The position numbers and the translations under genes are program-made. Under the pieces are notes generated by a model. The model was not told the DNA's origin and searched no databases. It was given only the letters and a program-made list of their open reading frames with translations. Below, piece after piece: positions 51,062 through 58,997 of a stretch of DNA of 64,000 bases. Origin of the DNA: Coraliomargarita sp. (GTDB lineage Bacteria > Verrucomicrobiota > Verrucomicrobiia > Opitutales > UBA953). Every line of letters starts with the position of its first letter. The stretch's first letter is position 1. Location: contig JAHEJL010000002.1 of the NCBI GenBank assembly GCA_024638885.1, positions 372,001 to 436,000 of the forward strand. Direction: 5' to 3'.

Positions 51062-51898
51062 ATGTCGCAGCCCCAGCCAGGCAACGGCGAGAACGTCCTC
51101 TCGCTCCAGAACATCAGCCGCACGTTCTTCACGGCCCTCCAGCGCCAGCATGACATGCTCGCGTTCAGCATCGCCGGCCTGCACACGGCCGACCCGAAGG
51201 CCTACGAACACTTCTCGTCCGTCTCCCGCGTGATGCCGGTCCCGCAGGCCCACCTGCCCCCGGAGCAGATGCTCGCCTATGCGCGCGGCCTGATGATGCG
51301 GACGACGATCAACGACCTGCTGACCCTTTCCTCCGAATGCATGGTGCAGTGCCACCTGCTCTGCCTCTTCATCCGCGAACAGGGCAAGAACCCGCGCCGC
51401 GATCCGCTCATCGAGAAGATCATCTCGGAGAAGCAGAACGCCTTCCAGAAGATGTCCCTGCAGGACCGCTTCACCGCCCTCGAAGAGAACTTCGGGATCG
51501 TCTGCGACCTGGAGGACGGGATCTTCAGCCTCGCCGCCGCCCTGCGCGTGCTCGTCCGCGGCGGCCTCGTCACCAACGACGACATCACGCCCGACGGCGC
51601 GCTGACCCTCGAGTTCAAGGCGATGAAGGACTTCGAAGTCCCTGCCGAACCGGCCAAGGAGAACGAGCCGGCCCCCGAACTGCCCCCCGGCGTCACGCGC
51701 CATGCCCTGAGCGACGACAACAAGCCCAAGATGGTCGCCCGCCTCACGGACACCACCCGCACCTTCAAGCCCGGCGAGATGCTCAACCTCACGGACTCGG
51801 AACTCCTCGGCCTCAACATCACCGTCGCCAAGTTCGTCGACGGCCTGCTGCGCTCGGTCGACCACTTCGGACGCGCCCAGCTCGGCGAAGGCGCCTAA
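51062..51898 (+). CDS. Hypothetical helical protein, unknown
   Basis: I recognise no family. The 278-residue protein is soluble-looking and mostly helical. Its N-terminus has LQNISRTFFTALQRQHDMLAF; a cysteine-containing helix follows (LLTLSSECMVQCHLLCLFIR). A proline/glutamate-rich linker (EVPAEPAKENEPAPELPPG) precedes a shorter C-terminal helical part (LNLTDSELLGLNITVAKFVDG). It starts 5 bases after the SpoU-like gene and ends 3 bases before the MFS permease gene, within the same plus-strand run. Confidence 0.75.
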   Translation: MSQPQPGNGENVLSLQNISRTFFTALQRQHDMLAFSIAGLHTADPKAYEHFSSVSRVMPVPQAHLPPEQMLAYARGLMMRTTINDLLTLSSECMVQCHLLCLFIREQGKNPRRDPLIEKIISEKQNAFQKMSLQDRFTALEENFGIVCDLEDGIFSLAAALRVLVRGGLVTNDDITPDGALTLEFKAMKDFEVPAEPAKENEPAPELPPGVTRHALSDDNKPKMVARLTDTTRTFKPGEMLNLTDSELLGLNITVAKFVDGLLRSVDHFGRAQLGEGA

Positions 51899-51901
51899 GC
51901 G

Positions 51902-53167
51902 ATGCACGAGCCTGCGGCCATCCCCCGGCGCGCCTGGCTCTGGGTCATCGCGGCCTACCTCTTCCAAGCCATCCCCGCGGCGGTCCGCGACGAGGCCTTG
52001 CCGGTCGCCTTGAAGGACCTCGGCTACCCCGACGCCCAGAACACCAAGGCGGTGGCGATGTTCGGCCTGATCGTCGGCTGCAAGATCGTGCTCTCCCCGT
52101 TCGTCGCCGGCTTCAACCCGCGTCGCTTCATCCTCGCCGCGGAACTCGCCATCGCCGCCGTGCTCGGCCTGCTGGCCTGCTTCCTCGGCGCCGACCAGAA
52201 CGCGACGACCCCGATCATCGGCTGCCTGATCCTGCTCTCGCTGTTCGCCGCCGCCCACGACTTCGCCCTCGATGGCTACTTCGTCGCCGCGCTCGATGAC
52301 CGAACCCGGGCGACCCATGCGGGCATCCTCAACGTCGCGACGAAGGTCGGCGCGGTGCTGGCCGGTCCCTGCCTGGTCTGGCTCGTCGGTCGCATCATGG
52401 CGCAGGGACCGCAGACCGCCGACGCCTGGTCCTGGGCGATGGTGGCCGCGGCGCTGCTGGCCTTGCTCACCCTCGGCGCCAACGCCTGGGGACTGGCGGC
52501 GGAACCGACGAACCCAGGCGAAGCCAGCACGGTCAGAGAGCGTTTCCGCGAGATGCTCGCCGGACTCCGCGACCTCCTGAAGGACCCGCGCCTGCTCGCC
52601 GTCCTCGGGCTGATCTTCTTCTACCGGGCCAGCGAGGTGCACATGGCCCGCATCATCCCGTTGTTCTCCAAGTCCGACACGCACGGCGGTCTCGGCCTCA
52701 GCAACGAGACCTATGCCATCCTCCGCATGCTGTCCGCCGTCGGCGGCCTGGCGCTGGGCGGCGTCATCGGCTCCTTCGTGGTCGCCCGGCTCGGCTTGGG
52801 CCGCTCGCTGCTGCCGCTAGGGATCATGATGCACCTGCCGCTGGCGGCGTTCGCCTGGCTGGCCTACGCCGGCTCCCATGACGTCTGGGTCATCGGCGGC
52901 GTCTTCGTCATCGAATACATCGCCTATGGCGCCGGCCTGTGCGCGCTCATCCTCGCGATGATGAAACTCGCCGCCGGTCCCGGCGCCGCCGTGCGTTACG
53001 CCGCGCTCTCCACCTTCGCCTTGCTGGCCAACTACCTCCCGGGCCTGTGGGCCGGCGCGCTGGCCGAGCGACTCGGCTACGCCCACTACTTCCTGTTCGC
53101 GCTCAGCCTCGCCATCCCCGGGATCCTTTCGGCCTGGTGGGCGAAGCGTTACTTCCGCGAAGGCTGA
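51902..53167 (+). CDS. MFS transporter, AmpG/PAT-like
   Basis: Twelve-helix major facilitator protein of 421 residues. Segments such as LWVIAAYLFQAIPAAVRDEAL, MFGLIVGCKIVLSPFVAGF, CLILLSLFAAAHDFALDGYF and GILNVATKVGAVLAGPCLVW resemble the AmpG/acetyl-CoA transporter (PAT) branch. The AHDFALDGY part corresponds to that group's T-Q-D-I-A-x-D-A motif. AmpG imports GlcNAc-anhydromuropeptides, which would fit the amino-sugar genes upstream, but the substrate here is unproven. Its TGA stop directly abuts the reverse stop of the M16 gene (TGATCA). Confidence 0.8.
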   Translation: MHEPAAIPRRAWLWVIAAYLFQAIPAAVRDEALPVALKDLGYPDAQNTKAVAMFGLIVGCKIVLSPFVAGFNPRRFILAAELAIAAVLGLLACFLGADQNATTPIIGCLILLSLFAAAHDFALDGYFVAALDDRTRATHAGILNVATKVGAVLAGPCLVWLVGRIMAQGPQTADAWSWAMVAAALLALLTLGANAWGLAAEPTNPGEASTVRERFREMLAGLRDLLKDPRLLAVLGLIFFYRASEVHMARIIPLFSKSDTHGGLGLSNETYAILRMLSAVGGLALGGVIGSFVVARLGLGRSLLPLGIMMHLPLAAFAWLAYAGSHDVWVIGGVFVIEYIAYGAGLCALILAMMKLAAGPGAAVRYAALSTFALLANYLPGLWAGALAERLGYAHYFLFALSLAIPGILSAWWAKRYFREG

Positions 53168-55720
53168 TCACTCCTTCGGAAGGACGATCAGTTCCTGCTC
53201 GAACTTCGGGTCCAGGAAGCGCTGGGCGAACGCCTGCACGGCGGCCTCGTCGGTCAGGCTCATGCGGCGCTCCCACTCGGCGTCGAAATTGGCGCCGAGG
53301 CCGGCGACTTCGCGGACGAGCGCGCCCTGCATGCGGGCGCCGGCGGATTGGCGACCCTGGCGGCGGGCGACGCGCATGCGACGCTTGGCGTCCTCGATCT
53401 CATTGGGGGCGAACTTGCCCTTCCTCAGGCGATCGAGTTCGAGGCGCATCTCCTTGACGACTTCCTGGGCCGAGGCGGGCGCGGTGCCGGCGTACAGGTA
53501 GAACATCCCTTGGTCGACGATCTCGACACGGGTCGCGCCGACGAAATAAGCCATGCCCTTCTCTTCGCGGACACGACGGAACAGGCCGCTGGCCATGCCG
53601 CTCAGCAGCTCCTCGGTGACGTTGGCGGCGACCACTTCGTCCGGGGCGAAACCGCAGTGCGGGAAGGCGATGGCGACGACGGCCTGCTCGCCTTGGGCGC
53701 GCTCGAGCACCTTGGCGGCGGCGGCCGGGACGTGCTTAGGGATGGTCTGACGGGACAGGGCAACCTTCGGCAGGGAGCCGAAGCGGCGCTTCACGAACTC
53801 CAAGGCCGCGGGACGATCGAACGCCCCGCTGATGCCGACGACGATGTTATCCGCGACGACCAGCGACTGGTGCAGGGCGGCCAGGTCCGCGGGCTGGATC
53901 CGGGCCAAGGTCTCGGGCGTACCGCAGGCGTCCACCGCGAGCGGATGCTCGCCGAAATACTGACGCTGCAGGCGAAGGCGCGCCTTCTCGACGATATCAT
54001 CCTCGGCCTCGCGGCAGGCGGTGATGATGGCCGCGCGTTCGAGCGCGAAGGTCTCGGGCAGGATCTTGGGACCGAGGATGCCGTCGGCGACGAGCTCGGC
54101 GATCTGCGGGAAATCGGAGCTCAGCGCTTCGCCCCAGAGGCCGCAGGAGACCTGCGAACCATGGTCGGCGAACGTGGCGCCGAGGCTGTCGACCAGCTGG
54201 GCGACCTCTTCCTTGGTGCGGTGGACGTTGTCGCGGGCGAACATCGTCCCGAGCAGGCCCGTCGTACCGCGCTTGGCGGCCTCCTCGTAAGCAACGCCGC
54301 CGGCGAGGAAGACGCCGATGCCGGCCTTGGGAATGGTGGCGTCATGCTGGAAGACCACGCGTACGCCGTTCTCCAGGCTGAAGGTCTCGAAACGATCGGG
54401 CGTGGACGTGGCGACGGCCGCGGTCGCCGAAGCCTCCGCCTTGCCGCCTCGCATCGTACCGTAGGTGACGTTGTCCGGGCGGAGCCACTTGCGCGCCTCG
54501 CGGGTGAGGTCGTCGGCCGAAAGACGGGCGAGATGCTCGACGCCCCGCTGCGGCCAGGAGATGTCGTATCCGATGGTAGCCGCATGGGCGACCCGGCTGG
54601 TCAGCCCGTGGATGTTCTTCTGGCCGTTGACCATCGCGACGACGGATTGGCGGCGGACCTTGTCGAACTGCGCGGGCGAGACGCCCTTCTGCAGGAGACC
54701 GTCGACGACTTCGGCGATCGCCTGTTCGACGACCGAGGCGGTCGTCCCGGCTTCGCCGGTCCAGCTGCACCAGGCGAGACCAAGGTCCCGGATGCCGAAA
54801 CCGGACGCATCGATGCCATGGACGAGCTTACGCTTTTCGCGGAGCTCGCTCCAGAGCAAGGAACTGTTGCCGGCGCCGAGGACACCGAGGAAGAGGTCGG
54901 TCGCGAGACGGCCGTCGTCGAAATAACCCGGGATACGCCAGCAGGCGACGCCCTTGGACGTATTGACCTCGCGGACGAGGTCGGCCCGGCGGACGCCGCC
55001 CTGCGGCGGTTCCTGATGGCAGGCGATCTCGATCAGCGGACGGCGGCCGAAGCGGCCGAACCAGCGTTCCGCGGAGGCGAAGACTTCCTCCGGAGGCATG
55101 CTGCCGCCGAGGGCGAGCACGACGTTGGTCGGCACATAACGGCTGGCGTGATAGGCCCGCAGGTCATCCGGCGTGATGCGGACGAAAAGGTCGCGATGGC
55201 CGATGACCGGCTGACGGAGCGGATGGGAACGCACCGCTTCTTCCAGGACCGACTTGGCCAGGACCTGGTCGTGCTCGTCGTCGCACATCGCGATCTCCCG
55301 GAGGATGACCTCGCGCTCCATCTTCGCGTCGGCATCGGTGATCAGCGGGTCGAAGACCATGTCGGCGATGGCTTCCATCGCGGTCTCGAAACCTTCCTGC
55401 GGGGCGTCGACGTAATAGACCGTGCGGTCGAAGGTCGTATAGGCGTTGGAGGAACCACCGCTGCGGTGGATGGCCTCGGTCAGCTCGCGGTTCGTGAAGC
55501 GTCCCGTCCCCTTGAACACCATGTGCTCGAGGTAATGCGAGATGCCGGAGCCTTCCCAGCGACCCTCGTGGATGCTGCCGGTGCGCACCCAGGCCTGGAC
55601 GGTGCAAAGGCCGATGCCCGGGCGGTGGGAGTAGATGACCTCGAGTCCGTTGGACAGGACCCGGCGCTCAGGCAACGGGCCGGCAATCTGGGCGAAACTC
55701 AGACCTTCGAGGTAAGACAT
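53168..55720 (-). CDS. M16 (pitrilysin-like) zinc peptidase with two homologous halves
   Basis: Protein of 850 residues made of four M16-type domains. The inverted zinc motif HxxEH occurs as SHYLEHMVFKG (His62, Glu65, His66), and the downstream glutamate ligand is expected in KMEREVILREIAMCDDE. The second half begins FSLENGVRVVFQHDATIPKAG and lacks the catalytic HxxEH, as in most M16B pairs. No signal peptide is evident; ATG 55720 is favoured because the upstream extension lies outside homologous sequence. It probably degrades peptides in the cytoplasm or periplasm. Confidence 0.92.
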   Translation of the reverse strand: MSYLEGLSFAQIAGPLPERRVLSNGLEVIYSHRPGIGLCTVQAWVRTGSIHEGRWEGSGISHYLEHMVFKGTGRFTNRELTEAIHRSGGSSNAYTTFDRTVYYVDAPQEGFETAMEAIADMVFDPLITDADAKMEREVILREIAMCDDEHDQVLAKSVLEEAVRSHPLRQPVIGHRDLFVRITPDDLRAYHASRYVPTNVVLALGGSMPPEEVFASAERWFGRFGRRPLIEIACHQEPPQGGVRRADLVREVNTSKGVACWRIPGYFDDGRLATDLFLGVLGAGNSSLLWSELREKRKLVHGIDASGFGIRDLGLAWCSWTGEAGTTASVVEQAIAEVVDGLLQKGVSPAQFDKVRRQSVVAMVNGQKNIHGLTSRVAHAATIGYDISWPQRGVEHLARLSADDLTREARKWLRPDNVTYGTMRGGKAEASATAAVATSTPDRFETFSLENGVRVVFQHDATIPKAGIGVFLAGGVAYEEAAKRGTTGLLGTMFARDNVHRTKEEVAQLVDSLGATFADHGSQVSCGLWGEALSSDFPQIAELVADGILGPKILPETFALERAAIITACREAEDDIVEKARLRLQRQYFGEHPLAVDACGTPETLARIQPADLAALHQSLVVADNIVVGISGAFDRPAALEFVKRRFGSLPKVALSRQTIPKHVPAAAAKVLERAQGEQAVVAIAFPHCGFAPDEVVAANVTEELLSGMASGLFRRVREEKGMAYFVGATRVEIVDQGMFYLYAGTAPASAQEVVKEMRLELDRLRKGKFAPNEIEDAKRRMRVARRQGRQSAGARMQGALVREVAGLGANFDAEWERRMSLTDEAAVQAFAQRFLDPKFEQELIVLPKE

Positions 55721-55770
55721 GGGCTGGATGTATGCCCTTCCCCCGACGGGGCGCAAGTGCGACCCCAAGT

Positions 55771-56262
55771 TCAGGCCAAAGCCAGCAACGCGGGCAAGTC
55801 CAGCGGATCGGTCGTCATGGCGAGCTGACCGGCAGCGTCGCGCGGCCACTCGGCCGCCGGGCGGTCCCAGTAGAGTTCGATGCCATTGCCGTCAGGGTCG
55901 CTGAAATAGACCGCCAAGCTGACGCCATGATCGGCGGCCCCTTCGAGCCGGACCCCGAACTGCGCCGCCCGGCGGATGCCGCGCGCCAGGTCAGCCTTGG
56001 TCGGATAAAGTAAGGCGACGTGGTAGAGTCCGGTCGTGCCGGGGGCGGGCGGACGACCGCCCCGGCTCTCCCAGGTGTTCAGGCCGACGTGATGGTGGTA
56101 GCCGTCAGCCGAAAGGAAGACCGCCTGCGTGCCGTAGCGCTGGGTGACGTCCAGGCCGAGGGCGCCTTGATAAAAGGCCGTCGCCCGCTCGAGGTCGGCG
56201 ACCTTCAGGTGGACGTGTCCGATGCTCAGGCGTACCGGCGATTCCTTGGCGCTCATGCCCAT
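55771..56262 (-). CDS. VOC-family (glyoxalase/dioxygenase-like) metalloenzyme
   Basis: Vicinal-oxygen-chelate fold protein of 163 residues. It starts IGHVHLKVADLERATAFYQGALG (strand with metal-ligand histidine) and contains SADGYHHHVGLNTWESRG, TTGLYHVALLYPTKADLA and SDPDGNGIELYWDRP, with the glutamate ligand near residue 138. The HHHVGLNTW and SDPDGNGIELYWDRP motifs match the CatE/catechol-2,3-dioxygenase-like VOC branch. It lies 50 bases upstream of the M16 peptidase on the same strand and is divergent from prfB. The substrate is unknown. Confidence 0.88.
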   Translation of the reverse strand: MGMSAKESPVRLSIGHVHLKVADLERATAFYQGALGLDVTQRYGTQAVFLSADGYHHHVGLNTWESRGGRPPAPGTTGLYHVALLYPTKADLARGIRRAAQFGVRLEGAADHGVSLAVYFSDPDGNGIELYWDRPAAEWPRDAAGQLAMTTDPLDLPALLALA

Positions 56263-56318
56263 AACCTAGCCCAAACGGGGTGCTTGGCAAACCTCGGACT
56301 GGGAGTCGCACTCTGACA

Positions 56319-56347
56319 TTGAAAACAGGGACTGCGCACCGTATGCC
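56319..56347 (+). promoter_or_regulatory. Candidate promoter for prfB
   Basis: TTGAAA (56319-56324) is 17 bases from TATGCC (56342-56347) in the 138-base divergent gap before prfB. The -10 match is poor. Confidence 0.33.
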
Positions 56348-56400
56348 CAACCCCTTCCCCGCCTCCGGCGGACGTTTCCAGCCCCCTCTCCCGACTTCCG

Positions 56401-57546
56401 ATGTATATTCCGCCTGAAATCCGCGCCAACCTCGACGAAGTCGAACGTCGGGCCGGCTATCTTTGGAAGTTCCTGGACGTCCCGGGCAAGCAGACCGCGA
56501 TCGCCAAGCTCGAGGAACAGATGGGCGCCCAGAATTTCTGGGACAGCCAGAAGGCCGCCCAGAAGGTCATCTCGGAATGCAACGGCTATAAGAACATCGT
56601 CGGCCCCCAGGTCGCCTTCCGCCGCCAGATCGACGACGCCAAGACCCTCGCCGAACTCATCACCGAGTCGCCCGACGGCACCGCCGACGCCGAAGTCGAG
56701 GAACTGCGCAAGCTCGCCGCCGACCTGATCACCGCCGTCTCCGACCTCGAGATCGCCTCCTTCCTCTCCGGTCCGCACGACCGCTCCAACGCCATCGTCA
56801 CCGTCAAGGCCGGCGCCGGCGGCACCGAATCCAACGACTGGGCCGACCTGCTCTACCGCATGTACACGCGCTGGGCCGAACGCCGCGGTTTCAAGATCGA
56901 GGTCGAAGACATCGCCGAAGGCGAAGGCGCCGGCATCAGCCAGGCGACCTTCCGCCTCGAAGGCCCCAACGCCTACGGCTACGTCAAGGCCGAGCGCGGC
57001 GTCCACCGCCTCGTCCGCATCTCGCCCTTCGACGCCAACGCCCGTCGCCACACCTCGTTCGCCTCGGTCGACGTCGTCGCCGAAATCGACGATGACATCG
57101 ACGTCGAGGTCAACGAAGCCGACCTGCGCGTCGACGTGTATCGCTCGTCCGGCAAGGGCGGCCAGCACGTCAACAAGACCGAGTCCGCCGTCCGCCTCAC
57201 GCACATCCCGACGGGCATCGTCGTGGCGTGCCAGCGCGAACGCTCCCAGGTCAAGAACCGCGCGCTCGCGATGAAGATCCTGCGCGCCCGCATCTACGAG
57301 AAGACCATCGACGACAAGCGCGCCGAGATGGAGAAATATTACGGCGAGAAAGGCGACATCGGCTGGGGCAACCAGATCCGTTCCTACGTCTTCCAGCCCT
57401 ACCAGATGGTGAAGGACCTCCGCACCGGCGTCGAGACGGGCAACATCCAGGCGGTCATGGACGGCGACATCGACGCGTTCATCAACGGCTGGCTCCGCGC
57501 CGGCGGTCCGCGCACGCGCAACAAGGACATCAAGATCGAGGACTAA
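56401..57546 (+). CDS. prfB: Peptide chain release factor 2 (RF2), no programmed frameshift
   Basis: Terminates translation at UGA and UAA. The 381-residue protein has the stop-codon-reading SPF tripeptide in [13 protein letters not shown] near residue 210 and the universal GGQ in [16 protein letters not shown] near 252. In many bacteria an in-frame UGA near codon 26 forces an autoregulatory frameshift. Here the corresponding stretch ([11 protein letters not shown]) reads TTC CTG GAC without UGA, so that control is absent. It is followed by the ATP-grasp-like gene 13 bases after the stop. Confidence 0.96.
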   Translation: MYIPPEIRANLDEVERRAGYLWKFLDVPGKQTAIAKLEEQMGAQNFWDSQKAAQKVISECNGYKNIVGPQVAFRRQIDDAKTLAELITESPDGTADAEVEELRKLAADLITAVSDLEIASFLSGPHDRSNAIVTVKAGAGGTESNDWADLLYRMYTRWAERRGFKIEVEDIAEGEGAGISQATFRLEGPNAYGYVKAERGVHRLVRISPFDANARRHTSFASVDVVAEIDDDIDVEVNEADLRVDVYRSSGKGGQHVNKTESAVRLTHIPTGIVVACQRERSQVKNRALAMKILRARIYEKTIDDKRAEMEKYYGEKGDIGWGNQIRSYVFQPYQMVKDLRTGVETGNIQAVMDGDIDAFINGWLRAGGPRTRNKDIKIED

Positions 57547-57559
57547 GTCCTCCCCTGCC

Positions 57560-58948
57560 ATGCCCACCCGGGACGTCCTCCGTCAGAAGCTCCTCGATAC
57601 CCCGCTCTTCGCGGAGAAGATCTGGAAGCTGTCCCCGGAACCGTGGCCGATCACCGAGGCCCAGCTGCGTGACCTGAAGCGCATCGGCGCGGCCTGCCTG
57701 AGCTACCATCGCGCGCTCGAACGCCTCTACGTCCGCTCGTTCACCGGCAAGAAGATCCTGCGCAACCGCGAGGTCTTCGCCCCCTGGGTCGCCGAATACC
57801 TCGACCGCTACAAGCCCGCGGGCCTGATCGAACATGGCCGCCATCGGGCCGTCAAAGGCCAGTGCCCGGTCGTCCTGCGCCCGGACCTGCTCATCACGGA
57901 CCAGGGGTTCACGATGACCGAGCTCGACAGCGTCCCCGGCGGCGTCGGCCTGACGGCCTACCTGAACGAGGTGTACGCCGAGGACTTCCCCCGTGTGATC
58001 GGCTCCGCCGCGATGCCCGACCGCTTCATGGCTTCGCTCGCGCGCCTGACGCCGAAGGAAAAATTCCCGCTGGTCGCGATCGTCGTCAGCGAAGAAGCCG
58101 CCACCTACCGTCCGGAGTTCGAATGGCTCGGCGAGAAGCTGCGGACGCTCGGCCACGACGTGCACATCGTCGAGCCGGCCCAGATCATGCAGATGGGCGA
58201 CGGGTCCTACATCCCGGTCGATGGCGCCCCGCGCCGCGTCGACATCCTGTACCGCTTCTTCGAACTCTTCGACCTCGCCAACGTGAAGGGCGCCGACGGC
58301 ATCTTCAACGCGGTCGAGGCCGGCACGCTGACCCTGACCCCGCCGATGAAGGCGTTCCAGGAAGAGAAGCTGGGCCTCGCGTTGCTGCACCACCCGCAGC
58401 TCGCCGAGTTCTGGAAGGAGAACCTGCCCGAAGACCATCACGAGGCCCTCTTCCGCATCGTGCCGAAGACGTGGATCATGGAGAAGACCGAGCTGCCCCC
58501 GACGGCGGTCCTGCATGCGCCGGGCTTCGCCGGCCGCCCGATCCGCGAATGGTCCGAGCTCGCCGAAGCCTCCCAGCGCGAACGCAACCTGATCATCAAG
58601 GCCAGCGGGTTCCACGAGACCGCCTGGGGCGCCCGCTCGGTGACCCTCGGCAGCGACGTCTCCCGCGACGAATGGCTCGAGGCCATCGAGAACGCCCTGA
58701 GCCCCGACAACGAGACCTTCCACGTGATGCAGGAATACCACAAGCCGTCGCGCCTGACCCACCCGGTCTTCGCCGACGACGGGTCGGTGGTCCCGGCCGA
58801 CGGACGCGTCCGCCTCTGCCCGTACTTCTTCGTCGACGGGGACGCGGTCGAGCTCTCGGGCATCCTGTCGACCTTCTGCCCGGCCGATAAGAAGATCATC
58901 CACGGGATGAGCGACGCGGCCCTGCTGCCCTGCCATCTGGTGCCCTGA
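57560..58948 (+). CDS. Conserved hypothetical, ATP-grasp-like
   Basis: A named family is not clear. The 462-residue protein lacks signal and membrane segments. Several stretches look like ATP-grasp enzymes: FTMTELDSVPGGVGLTAYLN, a beta-strand-rich LIIKASGFHETAWGARSV that could carry the ATP-binding lysine, and a late HVMQEYHKPSRLTHPVF. The order suggests a circularly permuted or glutathionylspermidine-synthase-like layout, but I cannot confirm the metal-binding triad. It follows prfB by 13 bases. The ATP-grasp assignment is an inference from motifs. Confidence 0.55.
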   Translation: MPTRDVLRQKLLDTPLFAEKIWKLSPEPWPITEAQLRDLKRIGAACLSYHRALERLYVRSFTGKKILRNREVFAPWVAEYLDRYKPAGLIEHGRHRAVKGQCPVVLRPDLLITDQGFTMTELDSVPGGVGLTAYLNEVYAEDFPRVIGSAAMPDRFMASLARLTPKEKFPLVAIVVSEEAATYRPEFEWLGEKLRTLGHDVHIVEPAQIMQMGDGSYIPVDGAPRRVDILYRFFELFDLANVKGADGIFNAVEAGTLTLTPPMKAFQEEKLGLALLHHPQLAEFWKENLPEDHHEALFRIVPKTWIMEKTELPPTAVLHAPGFAGRPIREWSELAEASQRERNLIIKASGFHETAWGARSVTLGSDVSRDEWLEAIENALSPDNETFHVMQEYHKPSRLTHPVFADDGSVVPADGRVRLCPYFFVDGDAVELSGILSTFCPADKKIIHGMSDAALLPCHLVP

Positions 58949-58997
58949 GGCCCTGCGGCGCCTTGCTTCCTGCCGGGTTTGAGCCCAAGGTAGGCGC

